Shown one piece after another: positions 42,357 through 61,842 of a stretch of 64,000 nucleotides of DNA. Numbering within the stretch: position 1 is the first letter of the stretch; every line of letters starts with the position of its first letter. A program made the translations under genes and the position numbers. The stretch is taken from the NCBI RefSeq assembly GCF_000003815.2, contig NC_049986.1, positions 10,340,369 through 10,404,368 on the forward strand, written 5' to 3'. Source of the DNA: Branchiostoma floridae (lineage: Eukaryota; Chordata; Leptocardii; Amphioxiformes; Branchiostomatidae). Under the pieces are notes generated by a model. It saw only the letters and a program-made list of their open reading frames with translations, was not told the DNA's origin and searched no databases.

Positions 42357-43226
42357 TCAGTTGCCCACTTGGCACGCTCTAATCATCAACACCTGAAGGA
42401 GAATGAATACAGGTGACATGATCATAGCGAACGTAAGATTGTTCTGGTCTTCAAGTTTCTGACACAGCAGCATCTTGAAGGCGAACGGAAGGACCAAGAC
42501 GACCGCACTCCAAGCCGTCCGGATCCCGGCCGTTCTCAGGTCGCCCTCGAGGTTCAGTCTCAGGAAAACAATAGAGGAGAAGTAGGCGTGGAGACCGTCG
42601 CTGGCGAACAGCGGGATGAACACAGTCCACCAGGTGGTTGAGAGTACGCCCTCCAGCTTTAAAGGCACACAATGTAAGATTAGAAAAGTACACCCTCCAG
42701 CTTAAAGGCATACAATGTAAGATTAGGAAAACAACAATAAGAAAGTTTAAAGTAAAATTCTTCAAGTCAATTCTATAACCATGTCTTTATATGGTACCTT
42801 GTATCTATACTGTCACATTCAATGGTCAGAGAACAAAAAAATGCACCATCATTGCTTCAGACAAACTTACAGAAAAGCTGCCAAATTGTGCAAGCACATT
42901 CTACTAGGCTGCATTTTTTGGTACCACCCCAAAATAGGGGCACCCAGCATCTTAGTGTGAATTGTATTGTCGGCGCTCGAAAGGACATTATATAACATCC
43001 TTTACCAGGTGCTCAAATGAATATGAAATATGCATCTGAGTCATGTCAATATCACGAAGATGTTGATATCCAGAATATTTGTGGTCTTGTCAAAGAAAAA
43101 AAAATCTCCTTTGCCCACCTTTAAGGCGAGGAGGATGCTGAAGACCAGGAGGGAGACGACGTGGAGCCACAGCTCGAAGGCGGAGAGACCGATCCACTGG
43201 ATGATTTCCTTCAGTGAGAACAGCAT
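42357..43226 (-). CDS. TMEM203: TMEM203, four-helix endoplasmic reticulum membrane protein
   Basis: TMEM203 is a small ER membrane protein linked to calcium handling and STING signalling in mammals. Exons 43226-43119 (36 codons) and 42656-42357 give 135 residues; human TMEM203 has 136. The start MLFSLKEIIQWIGLSAFELW and end SPVFILLQVLMIRACQVGN match the vertebrate protein closely as I remember it. Four hydrophobic segments are visible: about 13-35, 46-66, 76-98 and 109-131. The acceptor of exon 2 lies in one of two tandem ~44-bp copies (42645-42732). The second, upstream acceptor would add 44 nt and meet a stop, so only the inner one is productive. It is divergent from NDOR1, with 1.9 kb between the start codons. 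Confidence 0.96.
42645..42732. repeat. Tandem duplication covering the TMEM203 exon 2 acceptor
   Basis: Two copies of about 44 bp, each with ccctccagcttt(a)aaaggc and acaatgtaagattag, lie side by side. The first spans the exon 2 border and the second is wholly intronic. Confidence 0.85.
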
Positions 43227-43951
43227 GGTTCGCCACGAGTGTCTAACTGCGAAGAGACGCTGCAATGGCTCTTACAAAATGCTACTTTCTTTTCAGGAAC
43301 CCAACACGATATCGTGGTTTGCCTAGCTCCACCATCATCGGAAATTATGGCGTTTTCTACCGCGAAACTCGGACTCAAATGGTGCAGCAGCCTACTCCGG
43401 AATCACTAGAAGATGCCAGAGTCTCTCTCTTTGTGACTGGAGTCTATTGATGCCTTTTATCCAGCGTTATTCCAAGAAAAACGCCGCGACTGCTGCAAAA
43501 TTTCAAAGGAATGGCGGAAGTGATTTCTCAGAGAGAGCAAAGGTCAATAGATTAGTCCTCTTGATATTAGAGGGGAGATAAACGTTGTCGTAAAAGATTG
43601 ATATTAATTTTTCAAAACAAAACATGCCTATATATAACATTTAATAGATAAAGAATCTTGTCTAGAGGTTTAAAATAATTGATAAATCCTTCAAATACGA
43701 GTTATATCAAAAGAAAAGTTTGCTTTCCTAATAAAAAATGGAACTTTCCAGTAAAGGTCATAGGTTATGACAGGTTACTGACGTAACCCAACTCGTGGAA
43801 AGTCGAGAGCAGTCTACGGTGTGTAAAATATTAATTGTTTGTTTTCTGTAAGAGCATTCATAGCACAGAGTCGAAATAGACCTTGGTTAAGCGTTATAGT
43901 CTGATTATGGAGCCATAGATTGTGAAATTTAGATCGCTGATCCATATGGTA

Positions 43952-44069
43952 TAGCCTGGGTACCATCCTATTTCTACCGGGGCTCCTTACACTCACTTCC
44001 CTAAAAAAATATTTTTTAGGGGTAGCGAGTGTAAGGAGCCCCGGTAGAATACGGATGATACTCAGGCTA
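43952..44069. mobile_element. 118-bp foldback MITE, TAGCCTGG family, 9-bp duplication
   Basis: Nearly the whole element is one palindrome around aaaaaaatattttttag. Ends are tagcctgggtaccatc and gatgatactcaggcta. The flanks catatggta at 43943-43951 and 44070-44078 are identical 9-mers. Confidence 0.88.
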
Positions 44070-44344
44070 CATATGGTAAACCAAGGTAACAAAAACGTCA
44101 AAGCACATGTGACCATATAACGTTACCGACGAATTAACTATTAAAAGTCTGTATTTAGGAAAAGGAAGTTTTCCTATTGTTTTAAGTAACAAATGCTAGT
44201 CTACGTAACATAAACTCTGCTGTCTGGGGCTGTACCTGGCAGTTGATGTTGGGCAGGCTGCTATATGTGAGATTTTATCAGGATATAACTTAAGCATTCA
44301 AACCAAACTAGTAAATGTTTATGAAGGTTAGACATATATTCAGG

Positions 44345-44920
44345 TAAACAATATTGAAATACAATTCAATCTCTACAACTGGATAAAAAAAGTCATCTAC
44401 AGATTTACCTTTGGGTGTTTTGACTGATATCCATCACTTTTCTTCAGCATCACCAGGGTTGAACAAGTTTTCTAAAATCCACTTGTCCTATCGGGCAAGC
44501 ACATGAAAAATGTACTTGCCCGAACCAATTTGTCACTTGCCCAAAATTCAAATGTCACTGTTACTAGTTTATGCATTTTCACTTCCAGCAATGGAATTCT
44601 CTGTAGACAATTGCTTGATGTCATGACTGTAAAAAGTAACAAGTATATCAAAATTGCACTAAAATCAATGGAAAAATCTTACTTGCCCGATCGGGCAAGT
44701 GGGGTAGGACATGCACTTGCCCGAACAGCACTTTCACTTGCCCTGGACAATAGGGCTAGTGGACTTGTTTATCCCTGATCACTAGAATGTCATCTTCACA
44801 TCATGTAGTGACGCTGAATTTGAAGAAGAGTGATGGATGTCACTTGAAACGTCCGGAGGTAAATATCCATTTTTTTGATCCAGTTGCAGAGATTTAATTG
44901 TATTTGAATGTAGTTAAAGT
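44345..44920. mobile_element. Foldback MITE interrupted by a second MITE
   Basis: The outer arms (about 44345-44447 and 44818-44920) are inverted: gaaatacaattcaatctcta with its mirror near 44892-44912, and tatccatcacttttcttca with its mirror gaagaagagtgatggatg. The second element, 44454-44777, sits in the loop and is listed separately. Confidence 0.75.
44454..44777. mobile_element. MITE with caggg..aacaagt ends
   Basis: It begins cagggttgaacaagt and ends acttgtttatccctg. The pentamer atcac flanks it at 44449-44453 and 44778-44782. The interior repeats cttgcccga/tcgggcaag motifs. A near-identical copy in reverse orientation lies at 60533-60850; both share the same short open frame, which I regard as non-coding. 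Confidence 0.82.
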
Positions 44921-45072
44921 TAAATAATTATGAACAACAAAATTCATATTATAATTTGCGGTTTAATGATTTTGCAACTTAAGACCACCTTGCAGTAAGA
45001 AACCATTAAAACAAAGAAATCAAATCAAATCAGTCATTTTAAGATTACATTACATTACAAGTATTATCTTGA

Positions 45073-54154
<9,082 letters not shown>

Positions 54155-54655
54155 CCCCACCAAAACTCGTAGTAGTAACCTTACTGTAAGAAAGTTCTGT
54201 GTTGTAGTAGCTGTATCTATCATGATCTATATAGGCAGTTTAACCGCCTTCGACATAATACACCAGTTTCTGTATCTGTATACCCAGTGCAATTACCCTT
54301 TGGCATAACACACCATCTTTGCTCTATGCAGAGCAGCAGCAGCTGGTTATATTACTATGACCACATCTAACCTTTGTACATCTATCTGCAAATGTTGCTT
54401 TAAAGATATCTAGTGAGGATGCCCCTACTGCACTTGATGGCAATGAATTCCACTCAGTGATAGTTCTAGGAAAGTATGAATATTTGAACATATCAATCCT
54501 TGTATAAAAACTTTGGTACCTGAAGATATGACTAATGTTGTTCTTGTCTGAAAAATTGGTATTAGCGGTAGTAGTGGAATTTCAGATGGCCGTGAAAAAA
54601 CAAAACAAAAACAAACTCGGTATTACCTGAAAGATGGCAATGGTCACTAGCGAGA

Positions 54656-54855
54656 TGGTGTTCAGGGACAGGTATGTTTATCTGTGGGGATGTCATTCAG
54701 CACCAAGGACTGGCGTGCTTGCCAGTATGGAAGGCATTCTGCACTAAGGAAAGGTCTATGTGGATGGCATTCAGCACCAAGGAAAGGTCTGTGTGGATGG
54801 TGTTCAGCACCAAGGACAGATGTGTTGAACGGTATGTGGATGGTGTTCAGCACTA
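54656..54855. repeat. ~38-bp minisatellite, about five copies
   Basis: Units contain gtggatggtgttcagcacca and aggaaaggtctg with variation. Short open frames on both strands are products of the repeat. Confidence 0.8.
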
Positions 54856-56591
54856 GGCACAAGTCTGTCTACAATGCTATACATGTGCTCCTGTTCCTGA
54901 AATAACATCAAAACTATTGAATAGTACAGAGACCATAGAGCACACAAAGTCCAAGGCAAAGTCAATGCTTACATTTTATTAGAAGCTATATCATATATAA
55001 CAATGTTACAGAAAATTTTACATGCAGATCCAATATCTTACATTCAGAGCGATTATACTTAATTGGCAAGACGACAATAAAGGTTGAAGAATACTTCTCG
55101 ATATGGGTGTGTCAGTAGAGATTGGAAAGTATTGCATCTGTCATTAGATACAAAGGCACTGGATTATACTTCAATTTAGTGCAGTTGCATTAGGACAGTG
55201 AAGAAACTGCTGGAATGCCATTAGCGGTACACAGTTTACTTATAACACTGTATCAAGCTATCCTAGAGTTACGGCACATTGCAACAAAACGGCTCAAATT
55301 GTACTGACTGTTTCAAACCAAGCAAAATAATCTTTAAGTAACATTTAGGTTGATATTACGCCCTTTCTTTTGGCAATTTACCATGAAACAGGAAAACAGT
55401 TACTTGTGACTATGTGCCAATACCTGACTAACAATATAACTTGTTACATGTACAAATGTAGTACAAAGTTATATATGTACATGTACATTATATATGTCTA
55501 ATCATAAATTTTTTCGCTCATGTTAAGGCTATACTTATCATATGGTTAGACTGATGTTTTATATATTTTTGGCAGACAATATGATACAGTTTAAACTTAA
55601 TATACCCATCACTACCATAAAGGCATTCAATGAATCTGCTCATTACCTTGACTCTCAACTTACTTTCACAAATCCTATATTCAACCATAAATTCCACGGT
55701 TTTCATATCAATTATATACAGAGTTACTTTCACCATTCAAAAGGTGTTCAAATGCCATTGCCTTGTATGCCTTTTCCTACACTACAATATAGATAAACTT
55801 TTGTCTCAAAAAATATAAACTTAACTAAATCAAGCACGGCGGCCACCACATATCTGTAGATAAATTCTTGATTTATGGATTGAAAAGCAGTGTTTTGGAT
55901 GACACTATAACTTATTTCCACATACAACACCAGTGAAGACATGATAGACCCTACAACGATCCCATTGCATGCTGGGAAATGTGGGGCATTGTGGGTAGCT
56001 GAGCGGTACACAAAGCATTTCTAAGACAAGACTGGGCTGTCTCCAAGACCCGTCCCTCCGTCCTAGGACGGAAATTTGCTTCTTTAACCTGTCCAAAAAT
56101 CTGAACCGATGCACACAACACACCAGCATTATGATAGAAATGACGTTGTTTGCCACCTGACCTACCCATAGTACTCAATGTCTCCCTGCATGTGAATTGA
56201 ATCCATGAAAGGCTCTATGCAATGTCCAGGTCAAAACTGATAAAAAATGTAATAGTGATACTCAAATTGATAGAAGAAAACAACAGTATATAAAGGCTAA
56301 TATATTACTGCTGAGTAGAGAGTTCTGAGGTTTCTGTAGGATGACTTTTTCAATAAGCTAGTTCAGACTGTAAACTGCTCATGCTCTGTGATAGACATGT
56401 CAAAGGTGAAGACTTCCAATGTCTAAACAGTTATTGCCCAAGACCATGTTTAGTACATATCCAGATGTATTTTGTTTGTCTCAGGGAATTTGGCATATTG
56501 GCATGCAGTTTTATCTGTGAACGGTATTATTGCAAGGTGTGATCTGAAGCATCTCTCCTCAATACTCACTAGCTGTGTTAAGACCACAGAA

Positions 56592-56706
56592 CCCACTGCA
56601 TGCTGGGAAATGCAAAGCACCATGGGTAGCCTTGATCATCAATACAATGATTTTGTTTGCTCTCCAAGCTACCCATTGTGCTCTGCATCTCCCAGCATGC
56701 AATGGA
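56592..56706. repeat. Foldback element with gcatgctggga arms
   Basis: Left arm ccactgcatgctgggaaatg, then caccatgggtagc, is mirrored by gctacccattgtg and catctcccagcatgcaatgg. A related single arm lies at 55965-56000 (cattgcatgctgggaaatg). Confidence 0.75.
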
Positions 56707-56802
56707 ATCTTCAAAAAGATCTAATAGTAATAATATGGAAGAAAGCATTCGAGCTCAAACACCTGGAGAACATTGTGTCTACACATACCCTGTGGCTTTT
56801 AA

Positions 56803-57316
56803 AGGTCTACTACGCAGTTATTTGCGCTCAAATTTGAAATATTCTAGAACTAAGAAATCTCAGATTTACTACTACTTTTTGACACTTTTTGACACTTTTG
56901 TGTCATTATTTCACGTTTGCAACGTAGAGAATTAGCCTACAAACATTTCGTCCTACGCGCGCTGTAACTTGTTGACCCCCCTAGTTAGGCACTGGTGAGA
57001 ATTCAAACAAGAATCAATCATCAACGGTTATTGGTCGGGAATCTCCGGTGAGTTCCGGGTGCGTGACGTCATGACTTGGTAGGCTCGGGCAGACTCGGAT
57101 TTCGTCGGTGAAGAAACAAAATGGCTGAAACCCAGCGCGGGCGTGCAGATTCCCAGGTTTTCAAACGTGCTCGCACGGGGAAAATATCGACTCCTGACAT
57201 GCCTTGAATAGTGTTCCGTAACGTGGTAGGCTTGATTCAACTAACTATATAAAGAAATGGCCGGAAAATGGATTTTTTGTTTTCAGTTTGAAGCGCAAAA
57301 AACTGCGTAGTAGACC
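56803..57316. mobile_element. MITE with aggtctactacgcag ends and TTAA duplication
   Basis: Ends aggtctactacgcag and ctgcgtagtagacct are perfect inverted repeats, flanked by TTAA at 56799-56802 and 57317-57320. It is 514 bp and non-coding. TTAA targeting fits piggyBac or Kolobok groups. The centre is CpG-rich (tgcgtgacgtcatgac). Confidence 0.85.
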
Positions 57317-58165
57317 TTTAAACAGTATATAACTTATGCTTGAACTATTGGCACCATTTTCATGGGAAAGTCTCCCACGCATAATAAAACTTCCTCTAAT
57401 GATATATCTATGCACTTTGGGGAAGAACGGCTACTACAAAAGACTTACATAGCTGTTATCTATCATATGCATATTAGATATATTTTGAAAAATAACACAG
57501 AAAGGCTTTAAGTCCATTTTTGATTGGCCAAGTCCACTTTTATCCGGACACAATTGTATGGAAACTACTATATTAAGTAAACACGGCTTTACACACGTAC
57601 ATTTCAGTGACGTGCTTCGGAAGGAAATAAAGGTGTCGCTCAACAGAAAACTGTAGAAATACCACGGCTTTAAACACCATGTCAAGCTTACATACACCAC
57701 AGGGTATACCAATGTGCTACGCTCCTTGCAGAGTTTGCAAAAATGGCAGGTATATTTAATACCACTCGCTCATTCCTTCCTTTCTTTAACATCTAGCGCT
57801 AGAGATACTCTAGACCTTATGCGGGTATTTTACTGAAGCTGTGGCACTTTGACGACCTACCTGCGGCAGAGCAATTTGATGGAGCACGCAACAAATTCTA
57901 TCAGTAAATAAATCATTTTACGTTTGTTAAAGTTGTTGTCTTTTGGTCATACTTGTACGTTTTGCATGATATTTCCATTATATTACGCTGCCATTGTGCC
58001 ACAATTCAAATCCAGTGAGATACCGGCTTTACTGAACAATCTTGCACAGAGATCTCTGCATAACAAAAAAAGATATCATAGTATACAAAACGATCCATTC
58101 CTTGTCCTTCCCCTTACTAGCCATTGTGTTGTTGTGTAGTGAAAGTTGTTGACGACTGGTTTGGC

Positions 58166-61100
58166 TCAGTGCAGCGTGATCTCCATACCCTCGGAGTCCG
58201 AACGGTTGCGCCCGTTGTGTCTCTTCCACCCCCCGTTCATCAGGTCCTGGATGTGCTGTACGATCAGATTGATGGCAACTGTGGGAGGAACATATTCTTT
58301 AAAGAAAGTCTTCCAGTAAAGCAATGCTGTGCTGTAAACTGGAAAGGAAACATTCGCAAGCAAATGTATAATGTTTACCTTCACATGTTATAGTCTAACA
58401 CTGACTTCTGTTATATTTATTCTTACTCCAACACATTCAGATATATCGTGACCAAGTCATTGCTACATCATGTAGCCAAACACCACTGGGTGTTTACGTT
58501 TTTTATCAGTCACCATGGTGACAGCTGCCTGGTCCAGGTCAATGACCATATTTGTATGGAGAAGAGGAAGAAGAAACAGAACAAAAACAACATGATTACC
58601 TCCAGTGAAGGTAAAAATAATAAAGAATGATACAACGAGGTGTATTCTGTATTACCCTATGTTCCAGCCCAACTGCTAGTAGGGTTGCCAAAAGACCATG
58701 CAGAAATCACAAATTTAATGTCGATATTACTTACCTTTGTTTTCTACTCCTCTTGGAATGATGACATCTGCATACTTTTTTGTCTGCAAAAAAAGAATAA
58801 TGATTTTTATATGCTACATTGTACATATTAGATACAAATCCATCCTTATTTACATGTACATTTATAGCAGTATTCTGCATTGTACATTTGTACTGTAGTC
58901 TTCACTGTCGTTAGTTGCTTTGCACAGATTCATAGCATAGAGTCAAGGCGAAAGGAGGCGTCTCTACGCGAGTTGAAAAGGATTCTGAAAGACCCCTCAC
59001 ACCTGTGTCAAGTCTTCCTTCAACCAACTGAGGAACCATGATATGAACTGAGACATAGAAAACCGTATAAACTGCCAGTCAGCTGTACTGAGAGACATCG
59101 GAACTCGTTTGTGGTGAGGGCAGCAAGAGACTTAGTAGATTTAGTCTGAGACCAATGTCACTATGTGCAGTATCATTCGCGTTGCCTAAATGTATACATG
59201 TAGTTTTGATGTTGTTGTGTTGTGTCGTGAAGAAATTTTAACTGACACACGAAATTGTTTTAAAAAAATGTATTATTTGTTTTTAATTGCCAGTGAATTT
59301 GCAGTATTAACTTGTTGGAATTTATTTGTAAAATCGTCACAATTCAGTCAGAATTTTTGACTGCCAAGCTTGATTAAATAAAGTTTGATTTGTTTAGTCT
59401 GTATTGATCGACTGACGGAGAGAGGATAATAGGACAGTCACTTTAGGAAACCAGTCATTTTTGAGATTAACATTGCATTTTTGTATATCTTGTATATTAC
59501 TACAATATCACACTGAAAGATGAATCCCTACACTTATTGATAAGTGTGGTGGGTTCTTTAAGTTTAATATGCTCTTGGATTGGCTCTCTTTCAATATGGG
59601 ACTTACATGAAATGTTCCATTCTAGAGGACATCCCAAACCGAAACTAGGTATTCATTTTCACCAGTGAGCATCTGTTTTCCTAATGGTAAAACATTGAAA
59701 TTCCTTGGGATTCCAACCTTTTGACTTTAACAGTATGTGCTTTCCCTAAGAGGGGATTCAAAACTTTTGTCTTGTACTCACTGGCAGACAGAACTCCTCG
59801 AATGCTGGTTTGACGAATGTTGTGTACTGGACAAGCACATTCTCCAGGTCTCTCCCTCTCTCATTGATGTCCCTCAAAACTGGAGGAAAAAAATAACAAC
59901 ACAACAGCAATTAAATTGCCACTCAAAAATAAAACTTTTCTAAAAAATTTCACCAATCCCATAGTCCTGCCCACCTGTGTCAAAATGAAAATTGCAAAAA
60001 CATAATACAGTGGAAGCCGCTTAATTGCACACCCAATTTGCCAGCAATATCCGTGCAATTATCTGGCGTGTGCGATAATGCGAAGTTACCCAGTTGGACC
60101 GCACCGCCACGGGATTTGGGAATTTCGTGCAATTGACCGAAGTGTGCGTTTATCCGATGTGCAATTAACTGGCTTCAACTGTAATCCAAATATTTCACAA
60201 ATATGCAGCCATTCGCTGATTGGTCAATTGGATAACTGCCATGCTATCATTGGCAAACTGCTACTTATGATTGACAGTCAGGACAAACCTCTTCTGGACA
60301 GTCTTGTGTCTGCGTCTGTGTCGACAAACAGCTTCATGTTGAAAAGGTCGCGGATGTTTCTGTAGTAGAAGACCAGGATCCCTTCGAACAGCACCACATC
60401 TGCTGGGTAGATAGTGATGAACTCCCCCTCTCTCCTATAGTGGAGACAACAAGTCAGGTAAGGAAACTGTCCTGTTGTGTTTTTGAGGCCGAAGGGCAGT
60501 AGGTTGTTATCCATTTTGTCTAGGACACAGCAGGGATAAACAAGTCCACTAGCCCTATTGTCCAGGGCAAGTGAAAGTGCTGTTCGGGCAAGTGCATGTC
60601 TTACCCCACTTGTCCGATCGGGCAAGTAAGATTTTTCCATTGATTTTAGTGCAATTTTGATATACTTGTTACTTTTTACAGTCATGACATCAAGCAATTG
60701 TCTACAGAGAATTCCATTGCTGGAAGTGAAAATGCATATACTAGTAACAGTGACATTTGAATTTTGGGTAAGTGAAAAATTGGTTCGGGCAAGTACATTT
60801 TTTATGTGCTTGCCCGATAGGACAAGTGGATTTTAGAAAACTTGTTCAACAGTATTGGAAGGTGGGCCCATCCCTCAGCTCTCCTACACCTTTTACCTCT
60901 CTAACGGAAGTCAGGTACCCATTTTATACCTGGGTGGATTGAGAAAAGTTGTGTATCTTTCCCAAGGACACAATTGTTGGCCAAATGCAGCTGGAATTCG
61001 GACATGTGACCTTTCTATTAGACGTAATTAGTAGTAGGGAATCAATGCCACTACTAAAATTTTAAGTTGATACCAAAAAAGCTAAAATGACATCTTCAAT

Positions 61101-61842
61101 CTCTTACCTCTGGCAAACATCTTGCACATTTTCAGATTTTCATTCACAAAACATCAATATTCTTATAGGAAATTGTCATTCTTGACTTTTGTCATTGACA
61201 GCCAGTAGAAAAAGGGACAGCTAAAAGCCCTTGAACCTTGACCTAGACCACAATGCATCAGTCACATGAGTTTGTAGAGCTGTGAGATGGTTTATCATCT
61301 GACACCCACCTGGCATGTGTGACGAAGTCGTAGACTGGGATGTGAACTGTCTGTCCTGCAACAATGTTTCTCAGTGTTTCCTCGATCAAGGCATTGTCAA
61401 AGGCATCTGGATACAAAACAAGAACAGTTGTTATAATAATACAGTATACATGGTTGGGGATGAAACATTTTTGGGTTATCTTTGCAGAAAAAGTTTTAAA
61501 GTGAGAGTATTTCATCCCATGGCATCTTCGAGTTTCCCACATGATTTTGCTCGCGATGTGTTATTTCTTAACTAAATGACATGAATCCCCCCCCCACACA
61601 CACACACATTAATACACATAGAACGTTTATTAAAAACAAAAATTAAAACAAGACAATTCTTTCTACAATGTCTTAGAATTACCTGGATGGTCAAAGTTAA
61701 ACTGCCCCTTGAAGGCCTTAGCCTTCTCCTCAGGTGTTAAGACTTTGTAGAAGGCGTCTTGGCTGAGGATGGCGACCTGGCGCTGCTTACAGTCCACCTC
61801 ATGTTGTCCCAGGAGCTCCATAATCCGCGCACAGACTGACGA
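58166..61842 (-). CDS. UCK: Uridine-cytidine kinase (UCK1/UCK2 type), 5' end outside the window
   Basis: UCK phosphorylates uridine and cytidine to UMP and CMP in pyrimidine salvage (cytosol). Exons in order: 61842-61683, 61406-61310, 60434-60289, 59879-59782, 58783-58735, 58278-58166, all phase-consistent and ending in TGA. The visible protein runs from [20 protein letters not shown] through [109 protein letters not shown] and PRG to [20 protein letters not shown]. All are close to vertebrate UCK1/2. The P-loop exon (expected GVSGGTASGK) would lie upstream at positions above 61842 and was not found before 64000. The C-terminal tail is short (to EITLH). UCK1 and UCK2 cannot be told apart safely. 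Confidence 0.95.
60460..61015 (-). repeat. SINE interrupted by a MITE
   Basis: Read on the minus strand from about 61015: B-box-like gtccgaattcc, gtgtccttgggaaagataca, cacccaggtataaaatgggt, acctgacttcc and the 3' half ending ggataacaacctactgccc. The 3' half is split by the element at 60533-60850. Pieces of the same 3' half appear at 42095-42200 and 46850-46930. Confidence 0.6.
60533..60850. mobile_element. Second copy of the caggg..aacaagt MITE
   Basis: Reverse-oriented copy of 44454-44777 with very few differences. The left end is cagggataaacaagt; the right end is slightly truncated (aaaacttgttcaacag). It sits inside the SINE. Confidence 0.8.

Larger units (their letters stand above)
54155..58165. 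other. Convergent region NDOR1 3' side / UCK 3' side
   Basis: Probably includes long 3' UTRs. A minus-strand aataaa at about 54975-54980, followed by a GT-rich stretch on that strand, could end the UCK transcript. Contains a minisatellite (54656-54855), a hairpin (56592-56706) and a TTAA MITE (56803-57316). No further gene was recognised. Confidence 0.45.

Noticed and set aside
44503-44778. Conserved small protein shared by 44503-44778 (+) and 60278-60697 (-)
   Set aside because: The shared part lies wholly inside two copies of the same MITE; conservation reflects recent transposition.
57000-57320. CpG-rich stretch with tgacgtcatgac as a promoter with a CRE site
   Set aside because: It lies inside a MITE with clear ends and there is no gene start next to it.
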